From Auanema rhodensis (Eukaryota > Nematoda > Chromadorea > Rhabditida > Rhabditidae): a stretch of DNA of 64,000 bases. Of the stretch, positions 1 to 11,892 are shown one piece after another. The position numbers were made by a program, and so were the translations under genes. Position 1 is the stretch's first letter. Each line of letters opens with the position of its first letter. The DNA lies in NCBI GenBank assembly GCA_964057225.1, contig OZ059899.1, forward strand, positions 8,060,001-8,124,000, written 5' to 3'. The notes under the pieces are model-generated. The model was given only the letters and a program-made list of their open reading frames with translations, did no database searches and was not told the origin of the DNA.

Positions 1-23
1 AGCTACGTGTATTTTCTATTTAG

Positions 24-1958
24 GTAAAACGATGCTGCGATTTTATACCTATTGTTCACTGGGGATTTGATGAATCTGTTCAAGAAAAACTAAGACAGAG
101 AAAGCATAGACTAGTTAATCAAAATTTATCAAAAAGTCAGTTTTTTTTGTGTAAATAATAACCATTCGTTATTTTACAGAGGAGAAACAGATGATGACTA
201 ATGAGAAGAAGCAACGTTTTGCTAGAACAATTGGTGGTGTTCACACAACAGTTTCTGAAGTTTTAGATTGGATGAGTACTAGTATTGTCCAGAATACAGA
301 TCCTAAAGTAGCATTTGTTCGAATGATGGTTTTAATAATGTATGTCTTAGAAAGCTGAGGTCAAAAAATTAGAGCTCAAACAAACCAAGACGAAGAATAA
401 CTTGAAGACTGAAAAACCGCCCAAAAAAGTTATTACTCCGGTATGCCTAATGCTCCCTTTTTTTTGAATATTTCTATACTTTAGGCAAAAGAACTAGAAT
501 CGGAGGATTCATCTGATGAGGAGGAAGAGCAAAATAAAAATATGCAGAAACCAACTCCATTAAAAAAAATCGAAAAGCCTGTTGCGGCAGTTAAGTAATA
601 TAGTTAATGATCATTTTCTGTAGTAATTAATTCACTTAAGGCCCACTCCTAGAAAGGAGAACACGGAAGAGAATGAAGAAAAGGAAGATGGGAGTGTAGA
701 AATGTTAGATAAATCAATGGAACATGATAGTGACTCTACAGATGAGGAAACTGAGCAGGTTTAAATCGAGTTATTAATTTGATTACTTTGATTTTAATAG
801 AAATCCAAGAAAGGTAATCAAACTAAGCGTAAACCTACAGCCAGCCTAGGTGAAGTCCCTGCTAAGAAATCTAAGATTGACAAGGTTTAAAGTGTATACA
901 GGTTTTCAAAATATGAGAATGTTTAGGAATTAGAGAAGTTCGAAAATGTTGATATTTCAACCTTAGATCCCATTGAAAGCCGTAAAGTAGCTATGCTGAA
1001 ATTACAAAAGAAGATTGAAACTATGAAGAGTAGGTTAAGCGCTAGAAATGAAAATATTTTCATTTTTTCAGTTTCTCGAAAAGGCAGTAAAGGCGCCAGT
1101 GTTACCAATATGGAAGAAGAGAGGAAGATGAAAAGACGAATGAGTAAATTGAAAGGCAAACAAAAAAGAGCAGAAGAGAAAAAGGGTAAAGAAGTAAAGT
1201 AAGCTCAATTTTTACTGTCGTCATCGAACATATTATGTATTGTTGCAGAGCTGAAAGTATACCTGAAGCTAAATCTCCAAAAGAAGAAAATCTTCCTAGA
1301 ACAGAAGAAGGGAATGTAGTATATTCTAAATTTGACTTCATTGTAAAAGATGATAAGAAGAAAAAGAAAAGAGTATTGTTATATTCAATTTTTTCTTTTA
1401 TATACTACTCATTCAGATGAGCACTTCAGAAAAACGTGATAAATTCAGTGGAAAAGATTACAAGTCATTGTTGACTAAAGTGAGAGAGCAAGCTATTGTA
1501 TAATAATATATACTTGAAATGCCTTATAGGTCGAAAAACGTGAAGAGAAGATAGCAAAGTTGCGCGAAACAGAACCTGAAAGGGCAAAAGAAATGGAACA
1601 AGACATTAAATGGAACCGAGCTCTCAAAAAGGCTGAAGGAATCAAAGTGAAGGTATTGTTTTATTGACTATTTAACAATATATATACAAATATATTTGTT
1701 AGGATAATGCTGAATTATTGAAAAAGGGATTGAAAAGGAAGGAGAAACTGAAAGAGAAGAAATTGACTAAATGGAGTAACCGTGAAGAAAGAGTCAATAA
1801 TGAGCAAAATACTGTAAGCCTTTTTCTGTTATCGATTTGATTATTTATATGACAATTTGTAGAAACAAGAAAAGCGCAATACAAACCTTCAAAAGAGAAT
1901 TGATGATAAAAAGAAGAGGAAGTTACAGTCATTAAGAAAGAAAGGCAGAATTCTTTAG
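24..1958 (+). CDS. SURF6: SURF6-family nucleolar protein, 5' end outside window
   Basis: SURF6 proteins are nucleolar RNA-binding factors in ribosome biogenesis. The C-terminal exons (about 1430-1958) carry the family signature: a KYSLL-type segment (DYKSLLTKVREQ), then WNRALKKAEGIKVK, then DNAELLKKGLKRKEK, and a Lys/Arg tail ending KKGRIL at a TAG stop (1956-1958). The middle exon around 1250-1370 holds GNVVYSKFDF. Upstream exons (351-440, 485 on, 643 on) encode alternating Lys-rich and Asp/Glu-rich stretches, typical of nucleolar proteins. Introns are 41-50 nt. The first visible exons (24-135, 180-307) encode HWGFDESVQEKLRQRKHR and further basic sequence that I do not recognise; they join in frame through a 43-nt intron (308-350), but without that intron this part would end at a stop near 355 and could be the tail of another gene. 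The exact splicing near 1030-1070 is also uncertain. Confidence 0.85.
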
Positions 1959-4900
1959 GAAATTTTTTCATTTTTATACTTGTATGTCGTTATTTCATGT
2001 TATGCTTTGTTGTTGACTGTTGTTGAAAATTTTATTAAGCCATTCAGTTTTTACAAATTGTTTGAATACAGTTGTTGATTTTTCTATAAATGCATCATGC
2101 AACACTTATGTGGTACTGATGAAGAGATTTAATAGGCAAGGATGACATAACAAGCGTGAATGATTCCTGGAATGAATCCGAGAATAGTGAGGAGAATGTT
2201 GATGGCGAGATGGTAAGTGCAACCCTTCTCGAGGAAAACTCCTATGGGCTGAAATATATAACATCAATTGTGTCTATAAAGGATTCTGCGAAATCTTACA
2301 GGGAAGATAACTGCGCAGATGAATTTAGGAATGTCAGTACAGGTGAGAGCCATCGTGAAGTCTTCCTGAAATTTATTGTTAACTAATAATTTGTAAATGA
2401 GAAAAAATGTATATAATAAGTGACTCAGAACTCAAAAAGTTGAAATTTAACGAAATAATAGCTCGTAGAAAATAATAGGAAGTATAAACTTCAAAACAAC
2501 CAGAACAGTTGATAGGAAAAATTTGTTTGTCTGCAACGAAATATGCCATCTATTTGATGCCACAATTGAAAACAACAGAAAAAATTCATGCTGGAGATGA
2601 TCGATTATATCGAACTGAGTTAGTTCAATTCAAATCAAATAATAAATTAAAATTTTATCAAAAATGAACAACTTCTGAATGATATAACTACTGCTTTATT
2701 AAAGTATAAGAATGAATTGAAAGGCGACATGTAAAGAGACGGTGAAGAACCGAATGGCCTAACTAGTGAAAATGAATGGTTTTACACAGTATTGGCTGAA
2801 AGGGGCGATGGCAGAAACTAGTTAGAAATAGCTTGTTGTCAAAACGTTTGATAAAAACTAATTAGCAGAATATCACAATGCGACAACCATATTATATTAT
2901 GAAGACAAATGAACACTAAATGCTTTAACAGATTGTGACATCTGAGTTCCATTTTACAGTCAGGAACTAGAAGGAAGAGCAGCCACACGGAGGAAATGTT
3001 TCACAACTTGTGGCAAATAGTGAGCGACAGAGTGAAAGTCAACAATCCAGTGTATTGACAATTTCTGTTGCAGAATACAGAGGCTGTCTTTCGACGAACT
3101 CTCATTCATGCTGTCTTGTTCCTCCCTGTTTCTCTCATTCCTTTCATTTGCATTCTCTTTCGTACACACTATATCTTCTTCTCTTTAGTTCAAATTGAAT
3201 GTTCTTTTATGCTCTTGGTGGTGAGCAAGAATTAATCAAGAAGAGCATTGTTGGCAATGAGTCAGTTAAATCCAATCTGCTGCCGTGTTTCGAAATAGTA
3301 TAGGCCTGTTGCTAAGAAACATGTATCAACTTGCATAAACTGTTATAAAACAGTAGCATCCACCAAATAAATACTCTAAATTAGTAAAGTTGAAAGATGT
3401 ATGATCTGAAAAGTCAAAAAAAACATTAAGAAAGAAGATAAGTTTAAATATATTCTGAATAAAGTTGGTCAAGAAAAATAAGAAGAGTATCCTTGTTTTT
3501 CGAATGGCAGAGAAAGCGTATTGGAGGAGCTTAAATACTACTCGATTTCATTACCGGCTGCCTATTCTAACGATTTTCCTTTGTAATGACATAGACTATG
3601 GAGAATCGAAAAGTAGTCAGTATCAAGCCTCAAAACAGGTAGTGGAAAAATGATGAACAAAGAGTAGGCATTTTGATATGGAGATCGGTCATATTTTACA
3701 ATTTTTTGTATTTTATGAAAATCAATAGCAAAAATTACTAACTAATACCTAATCAATATGTTTATTTATTGTACATATATTAAACTTTACCAAAAAGGAA
3801 ATAATGAACAGGCGAGAATGTTATAGCTCTGTAGTTTATAGGAAATCACACATACAAAATGTGTCATATGAGGTCTCAGAATCGTTTTAAAAAATGGAAG
3901 AAAAATGAAATGGCTGGAAGTTGTAAATAATATTTTATAATTTAGCCGACACTAGTATTACATAAGAAACAGCAAATATATTTGTCACTTTTATGCTTCA
4001 TAAATCAATTGAGTATGTAAAATAAGAGAATAAACAATGTTCCTTAACCACATTACATAGACTAAATTAAGTTGAGGTTTGACGTCAAATCACTGTCTGA
4101 TATGAACGAATATTCTCGCTCAATAAGATATTAGATATAATATTATATACACGCTTTATCGCATAGCTTGCAGGAAATCTAAAATTGGCTTAAAGGGCCA
4201 ACAAAATCTCTATATTCTAAAGTTTATGGATACGCTTTTATAAGGAAAGACAAAATTATATCCAATGCAGAAGAGGAATGGCAGCAGAAACAGCTAGATT
4301 ACATGAGAAGAGAGAGAAGGGGAAGGAAGGGGACAATGAACAACAGATGTGAATGGATAAGCAAACCCATATATCTGTCGCTCAAAACAAGTTTATCGGA
4401 ATAAAATGATAAACGATCTCACTTGGTCTTCAAAACGCTAGGTTCACACTGATGTATTTAGTCTGACACGAAAAAGAGAGAGAAATTCGACCCGATGGTT
4501 GAGGTCGTTTTTAATTCTCTCCTGTTGTCATTTCAACTATGAAAAATAGTGGGAAACATGCCACCTTACGATCGATTGGATGATTTGTAAAAACGATAAT
4601 CAATATATGAGGTAAGTAGAGAATAATATTTTGATGGCATATTATATGAAAGTGTTTTATGATTTTAAACGTTTGTGGTGCAGGAAATGAAATCTCATAT
4701 AAATCTGGAATATTCAGTTCTGAACAAGGTAAAGTTTTATCCTGAAATAAGAAACATTTTAAATGTTCGTGTAATTCAAAAGACTTCGAAATTAAAATAT
4801 CGATCATCATCCATGCATATTTAATTTTATTTGAGTGTTTCTTCTTTCCTCTCTTTACATGACCATATGATATGCTCATACTCAGCTCATTGGTCTTTGG

Positions 4901-5382
4901 ACTCTGAGACTCTGGGCCAGTTCTGAAGCCGAGCAATGTATCATACAAAATAAAGTTAATTCAAATCCAATTTTACCATTTAAAAGTTTAAAAAATAATA
5001 ATGCTAACATTCAAAAGCAAATAATTGCACAGATCGGGCATGATGTCATAGTTGCATGTTTGATTTCTCCCAGGATAACTTAATGGAACATCGTTATATT
5101 ATTTTAACAAGAAAAAACGCCAGCATAGGTTGCAGGTTTTCGACGTCGTAGTTGTTGTTAAAACCGATGATGAGTCAACAGCAAAAAAAAAGATCTTGAC
5201 AACCGGCAATGACTCATTTTACCAATAAATAGTAAAAACCAGTAATTATTTATATTTCTAAATTCTCAGAAAAATAAAGATAAAAGGGGCAAAAATCTGT
5301 AAAACTAATAGATATATTTAATTTTCATTAAAAAAAACACCGGCAGACTACAAAAAAAATAATGATAAAACAATTATATTAA
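1959..5382. other. Intergenic, no convincing gene
   Basis: This 3.4 kb AT-rich interval lies between the SURF6 stop and the stop of the convergently transcribed first MBOAT gene. Scattered open frames exist (for example 76 codons at 2156-2386 plus strand, 145 codons at 4511-4948 minus strand), but none shows a recognisable domain, flanking splice sites that extend it, or a family signature. The region presumably holds both 3' untranslated ends and spacer. Confidence 0.6.
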
Positions 5383-7461
5383 TTATAATGTTTTCTTCGT
5401 ATCATCACGACTGACAGATTTCTGAGGACGAAAAACCAAAGGTAAAACAAAATGAACAAGTAGAGCAATAATATGCCCCACGAAAAACACACGTCTAGAA
5501 GAAATAGAAGATTATACGCCTGCTTATAGTATGCAACTTACTGATATACAAAGAAAGAAGGACCGAAATTCATGGCAACAAATGGATAAGTTGTATATGC
5601 AAGAACAACCTAAATATTGATACCTGTCTCATTCAAAAATCACAACGTTACCTTAGCACCGAAAAAACAAAACACATCATAAACAGCTTTTTTATTCATA
5701 CTGTCCAAAAACCTCCATCGAATACATCTACGGAACTGAAATATATACATTTCCAAAACGCTTCCATTTATATATAATAGTTACAGTAGATCCAGCTAAG
5801 GTCATTAGGGCTCCGGTGAAGAAAGTCATGTAATATCCAGCTGAAATTCCATGCCAAACAGCTGAGAGAAGATATGTGGCAAATGTACGTACTCTGGAAG
5901 GACATATATGAAAAGTTGAGAAAGGGAAACTAGCTAACTTTATCGGAGTTCTGTCGTATGCGACACGGCGGAACCAACCACCAGTTAAAATGTTCCAGTT
6001 ATCCAAAGTTTCTTTGAAGCTTTGGGCCATCTTCAAATCATCATATCAATATTGTTTTTATAATATTTGCTTTATACCTCTACTTTATATGGTTTAACAT
6101 TAGTGCATAACTCCCATTTAGCATTTTCCTTATCATCATATCCGGAAAATCCAAACCCAGACATGTTGCACACAGCATCAGCTAAAGTTATATTGTAACC
6201 AGAGAAAATTTGAACTTTTACCAAATGTCCATGCAAAATAATAATTGAATCTAATGATAAAGATTACGAAAAACCAGAAGAAGAACCACTCCAAATAGGA
6301 CAATTCGAGAAACCTGAATCGAAAATTTAAGATGCAAAATGCAATTGTTTCACTCACTCATGACTGACAATATGATCAGGTTTGTAACGACTACCGAATG
6401 TAACGATAACAGCCAAGTAAATCAAAGATTCCCCAAATTTCTTCCAAGCAACAGTTTCAGGACAAGGCAACTGGGTAAAAGCTTCATATACTTTTGTAGT
6501 TAACCAAAATATACCTTTCCCTTCCCGTCTGGAACCACATGATGACCATCTAAAAATTTGGAATAGTCGGCATAGAAATTAATAGGTCCTGTTAAAGTTG
6601 TCTGAAACAGAATAAATAGAAAATATTATATAGAAAATTCGGACCTGGAAATTAAAAACAAACGACAAGTAATCCAATAGAGACGGCAATTCACTAAACG
6701 AAATAACTTTATATTTGTACAAAGAAAAAAGCACCAACTGAATTGCCTCTTTTTTTTGGATTTCAGTGAGATCTTCCTCTTTTCTTCCCTTACCATCATG
6801 TAAATTAAAAGCCAATGTTGTAATCTTTAAAATGATTATTCATCCGGGTACGTTAAAACTCTTACTTTTTGAACAGCTACCATCATTGGCCCTGTGATGT
6901 CAATACTAAATGAATCCAGTATAAGCCAACGATAAAAATGGATCCATAGCAGATAGCTCATAGAAAATAAAAATACAATACTGAAACAAATTAATTAAAT
7001 AATTATGTAATATAATTTTAAATTTACATATGGACTTTTGATGATGGCGCTTTTATCATGAGAATGTAACTGATAAAAGCATTAGTTAACAGATGTTTAA
7101 TAGCCCTGCAAAACTCAAATTACAATCTTTCAATAACAACGAAAAACCTTCCAAAACAGAAAAAGCTGATTATTAGGCCGACAGCTAGAGGAAAAGTAGA
7201 TCTAACCTATAGCATATTTCCTTCTAATGTATTAGCTTCTCGAAACTTACATTTCTGGAAACTTTTTTGGCAGGAAAATAATGTCGATAGATATATGCAA
7301 GAGGAAAGAAGGAAAACATACATAACGTGAAATTTACCTAAAAACAAACAAAAATAGATTAAAATATTACGTAAACAAACTTTGTCAACTTCAACTCCAA
7401 TTTTATCAGCCAAAGGCTGCAGAATCGTTGATCCATCGTAGAATGTATGGACTCCAGGCAT
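5383..7461 (-). CDS. MBOAT lysophospholipid acyltransferase (tandem copy 1)
   Basis: Membrane-bound O-acyltransferase of the MBOAT1/2-LPCAT group, an ER enzyme that adds fatty acyl chains from acyl-CoA to lysophospholipids. Predicted 471 residues in 16 exons. The conserved catalytic region reads MAQSFKETLDNWN (putative active-site Asn near residue 330), WFRRVAYDRTP and LLSAVWHGISAGYY (active-site His near 362). Several hydrophobic membrane segments are present. The start ATG (7461) gives MPGVHTFYDGST, matching the paralogue's start. The C-terminus is DTKKTL, a KKxx ER-retrieval signal. Exons (minus strand): 7381-7461, 7251-7337, 7148-7206, 7028-7105, 6866-6980, 6739-6824, 6645-6693, 6515-6601, 6358-6470, 6222-6313, 6078-6181, 5939-6030, 5785-5893, 5652-5735, 5542-5609, 5383-5494. 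Three introns are absent from the neighbouring copy. Exact substrate cannot be told from sequence. Confidence 0.92.
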
Positions 7462-8580
7462 TTCGTTTATATTAACTTACATATGCCTTGAATAAAATAA
7501 GTATCAGAATAAATAGAGTATTAAAAGGCAAAAACATGAAGAGAAACGACAAGTATATCAAATACAAAAAAGGTAATCGATATAAAAAGACGTCTGATAC
7601 GACCATGAAAATACAACGTGTTTAATAGGTTTCTGAAAAGTAGGTTAAAAAACTAACAATGAGGTAACAATCAAATTATTGCTCTGATATAGAAAATAAA
7701 AAAATATTATGTCAGCATAATTGTGATCAAAATGTGAAAATTATCTTTTGGAGGAATTAGGACAATTACCTAACATATTTTGCTAAGCCTTAAAAGGGTT
7801 GCTGAGTCGGAACAAGATTATTTTGTTAGCATTCACTCTAAAAAGTTCTAACTATCAAAAAAAAGAGATAGAAATAGAAAAAGGATAGAAAAAATTGGAA
7901 CAGATACCAAACGATGGCAAGTCTTACGACGATGCCATCTTCGCAAAGCAGGACATTCGTTAAGCAAACATAACTCTGTTCAGCTGAGCAAAGTGCTAGA
8001 GAATGACGCTGAATTTGTTATTTGAACAAAAAATTCAACACATATTTGAAGGGAAAAATGCTACAAGCATGCGCAAGGTGAGGGTGACATTCATAATATG
8101 CACATGTAGACTGTTTTTCACAAGCTAAATTAATCAATAAACTTGTCATCATTGGTATTAGGAAATAATAAAATGTGAATATAAAGTGCAAATTAGCAAA
8201 ATTTGTGCTACGTTTTATCTATTTCGTGCTAGAATAACAGATTTGTAAACCTTTTTCAGAAGGGAAAAAACGTAATATCAACAACAATTATTATTATTAT
8301 TTAAATATCTAGATCATCGCAAGGGACAGAATAAATTACATTTTTTCCAGTTTTGTTTTGATTTTGAAAGAACGGTATTGTCATAAAAGGTCAAGCTTTG
8401 GAATTTGTGGTGTCCTACAGGCTAGCAATAGTGGGTGTCATGCAACTCGTAAAATCAGGCACGTTAGTACAATATAAAATGAAATTAACGACTAAGATAA
8501 AAATCGCGTATTATAACAATAATAATGCTCATGCATTCAAACGCTAAAAGTGCTAGCACAATCAACTATAACAAATCTAT
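7462..8580. other. Spacer between tandem MBOAT genes
   Basis: About 1.1 kb of AT-rich sequence between the 3' end of MBOAT copy 2 and the start of copy 1, both on the minus strand. It should contain the copy 1 promoter and copy 2 3' untranslated sequence. I see no coding signal. The spacing is larger than the roughly 100 bp usual within nematode operons, so separate promoters are more likely. Confidence 0.6.
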
Positions 8581-10691
8581 CTATTGAGTTTTCTTGTGTT
8601 CTTTTTCTTGACCACTTGAAAGTCCACTAGTGGTATTATCAGATTTTTTCTTTTTTTCTGGTGGGAAAATCATAGGTAGAACAAATTGAATTCCTAAGGC
8701 TATAATGTGAACACTGAAGTAAATGCTCCTGGAAAATGGTGAATTGAAACCAGAAAATACAGGAAATCATACTTGTACATGGAAAATCCAGGATTCAAGT
8801 GCATGGTTGTGAAGGAATAAGTGGCATAGGCCAGAGCCACCTATAATACAATAAAAAAAGATAAGGAACACGAAGATTTTAGCAATTTAATACCTTGGTG
8901 GCCATAAACGTAACAAAGTCATAAATCATCTTCTGAGTCTTGTTGTTAACGAAACGGAATCTCATAGATCTGCGGAACTGAAACAAATAGGAATCCAAAT
9001 TAATTGAAAAAATAATTATCATCATACAGTAGCACCAGCTAAGGTCATAAGAGCACCAGATAAGAAAGTGATATAATATCCGACAGATATTCCATGCCAG
9101 ATGGCAGACAAAACATAGGTAGCAACAGTTCGGATGCTATAATCAAGAAATCATATATGTATATTTCAGGTTTTAAATAAACTTTTTAGGTGTTCTATCA
9201 TAAGCAACCCGACGAAGCCATCCCCCAGTCTGGGTGTTCCATCCATCAAGTGTTTCCTTAAAACTCTGAGCCATCTCAACTTGAAGAGGCTTAACATTTG
9301 TACAGAGATCCCATTTAGCATTTCCTTCCTTATCATAACCAGAGAACCCGAAACCAGCCAAATTGCAAACTCCATCAGCTAAAACAATTCAAAATATAAC
9401 TAGACTCCAAATTGTCGTAGTACCGAAAGTCCAAGCAAAGTAATAGTTCACTCGGAAAAGGAAGATTACGAAGAACCACCACCAAGCCCATTGAAGGAAT
9501 GGAAGTTCGAAATATTCCTTTTCAGCAATTATTTCAGTTGGGTATTTTCCAACATAGAAAACGACAATATATAAATAAACAAAAGACTCAGCAATCTTGC
9601 GTAAAGCAATGCCAACAGGAGATGGTTTCTGAAAATTTTCATTTGAAAGAATTCTCAATTTCAATTTATACTTTTCCATTTTGGTTTGGTGTGATGTTTG
9701 TTCCATCTAAGTATGCAATGTAATCAGCATAGTAGTTCAAAGGTCCAGTAAGAACAGTCTAAAAATCATTAAGTAAGGATGTAAAAAACAGTGTTGCAAG
9801 TTGTTCAGAGACAGAATTGAAGCAACAACATGTCAAGGGCATATACAAGAAGATGTACGTATTTTCAATTTTTTTTCAAGTTTTGGAGAAATTTAAAAAA
9901 AATCAGCATACCTGGAAGTTCAAAACATAAGAAAGGAAATCTAACAATGCTGGCATTTCATGAATAGCTTCTTTAGCTTGGAGTTCAGAAAGAGATTCTT
10001 TTTTACGACCACGACCATCATGAAGAGAAAAGGCAACGGTTGTAATCTACAAGCATTTTTAATGTAAAGATTTTCTATCAGTTGATATCCAACTTTTTGA
10101 ACAGCAACCATGATTGGTCCAGTAATATCAAGATAGTAGGATGTAAGAAGAAGCCAGCGGTAGACATGAATAAAAAGAAGATATCCTACTGAAAACAAAA
10201 AAACAGCTCTGAAATAAAAAAATAATTTTTGAACATAACATAAAGCTCACATGTGAACATATTTTGGTGGAAGAAAACGCATCAAACCATAACTAACCAG
10301 AATGTTGGCTAACAGATGCTTGATAGCCCTAAAACAAAATTTAAAGATTCAGAATAAAATTAAATTACAAACCTTCCGAAACAGAAGTAACAAAAGAATA
10401 GCCCAACAGCTAAAGGAACCACAGAACGTACCTACAATTTGGAATAGAGGGAAATATTATATACCATTCAATATACCTGACGTGATACTTTACTTGGTGA
10501 TAAAAATTTGTAATATACATATGAAAGAGGTAACGATGCAAACATGCACATTACAAAATTAACCTAGAAAAAATTAATATTTGCACTATATTAAAACTAT
10601 ATAAGCTCACTTTATCTACGGAAACTCCAGCCACATCTGATATGGGCTGAAAAAGCGTCGAGCCATCATAGAACGTTTGTTCACTTGGCAT
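8581..10691 (-). CDS. MBOAT lysophospholipid acyltransferase (tandem copy 2)
   Basis: Second MBOAT1/2-LPCAT-type acyltransferase, predicted 483 residues in 13 exons. It starts MPSEQTFYDGSTLFQPI, carries GPIMVAVQK and the MBOAT-typical MPALLDFLSYVLNFQ and TVLTGPLNYYADY segments, and the catalytic MAQSFKETLDGWNTQ (Asn near 330) and LSAIWHGISVGYY (His near 362). The C-terminus EHKKTQ is again a KKxx ER-retrieval motif. Exons (minus): 10611-10691, 10477-10563, 10373-10431, 10251-10328, 10094-10208, 9912-10046, 9672-9758, 9424-9628, 9183-9378, 9028-9136, 8894-8977, 8773-8840, 8581-8728. Coding blocks have exactly the same lengths as in copy 1 up to the last exon, so the pair arose by tandem duplication. 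Expected product: ER membrane enzyme of phospholipid remodelling. Confidence 0.93.
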
Positions 10692-11892
10692 CTTTTACCC
10701 TCTGAAAAATAAATTTATTTGTGTTTTTTGAAATTCTCGAACAAAGATTGAAATGGATGCAGGAAGGAAAAATACACATCTTATGAAATAAATGAAATAT
10801 ATTAATGAATTCTTTGTATTCTTGTCCCTATCACAAAGTCTATGATACTAAGCTACAGCAAAATCAAAATATGTGTAAATTTTCATGATAATGGCAGCGA
10901 TGAATAGCATGCGAATTTAATATAAAGCAACGCATATACGAGAGAAATGCAACTATATTTCAATTATATTAATCAACATAAATTATGAATAGAAAAAACA
11001 AAAATAAATTTGTGATATTGGTATGATGAAAAAAGACTACACGGGAACTTAATGAGCTTTCTTAAAAATTGGAGCATAGCGTTTGGCTTCATCACAGTTG
11101 TTTATATTTTTAGCTTAGCATCCAATGGCAATAATGAAAACAGAGAAAATAAAAGTTTGTAATGGAAAAGTAAATGTTTCATGATTCGAAGAAACAAGTA
11201 ATCAGCAAAGCATTAAATCATTGAGAAACAGCAGGTGCTGCACAAAGGTTAAATGATTGAAATGAGATTTCGGAGGACGAGGTGCGACGTGTCAGTGGTG
11301 CGCTCGATCACACCACCCGTATCGTTTGTACGCGCGATCGAAGGGCAACTGATAAATGTTTTACTGGAAAAACCTCTGCATAAGGAAATAGCTGAAGTGA
11401 TTTTTCTCCCTTTTCTTCCGTAGCTGATTACACGAATGATAGACGGGTATGCTGATATGAAACTACATTCACAAATTATCGGTCCCAAAAGCACGAATAT
11501 GATACTCTGACCGTATGCTATCGTTATTCCAATATCATAAGGCATGCTTGTAACAAAATATGAACTGATAATGTGAAAGAAAGAACGGAGAATACTGCCG
11601 ATATAAGAGGTGGACTTCGCCCCTGAACGTGGTTGTACACGGGAACAAATTGATAGAAATAATAATAACTCTTCATAATCAAATTAAATAACATATTGAC
11701 TTTTAAATGAAAAAATAAACAATGCCCTGATATGAGTACAATGAGAACAATGTGAAAAATAACCAATTCAATTGGTTAATTGACAAGAGGTCCGCTTCTT
11801 GGAGACGTTGACCGGAAATGAGCAATAATCAAAATTATGTACAGTTCTATATACAGATAGATTACACATATTGGTTTTATACACATTACATT
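10692..11892. other. Intergenic
   Basis: Sequence between the start of MBOAT copy 2 and the stop of the next minus-strand gene. Mostly AT-rich. A short GC-richer patch around 11260-11360 contains several CGCG/TCGATC-like words and may be regulatory, but nothing in it can be assigned. No coding exons recognised. Confidence 0.5.

Noticed and set aside
2156-2386. 76-codon plus-strand open frame after SURF6
   Set aside because: Acidic polar translation with no family resemblance and no splice-linked partner exons; could be chance.
4511-4948. 145-codon minus-strand open frame
   Set aside because: Fairly long for AT-rich DNA, but its translation has no domain, signal peptide or repeat, and no flanking splice sites extend it.
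6645-6824. Uninterrupted coding through 6694-6738 in MBOAT copy 1
   Set aside because: The reading frame is open, but the paralogue shows the 45 nt are extra and they have GT...TTTAG ends, so an intron is the better reading.
5383-10691. MBOAT pair as one operon
   Set aside because: The 1.1 kb spacer is much longer than typical nematode operon spacing, and no clear second trans-splice site was seen.
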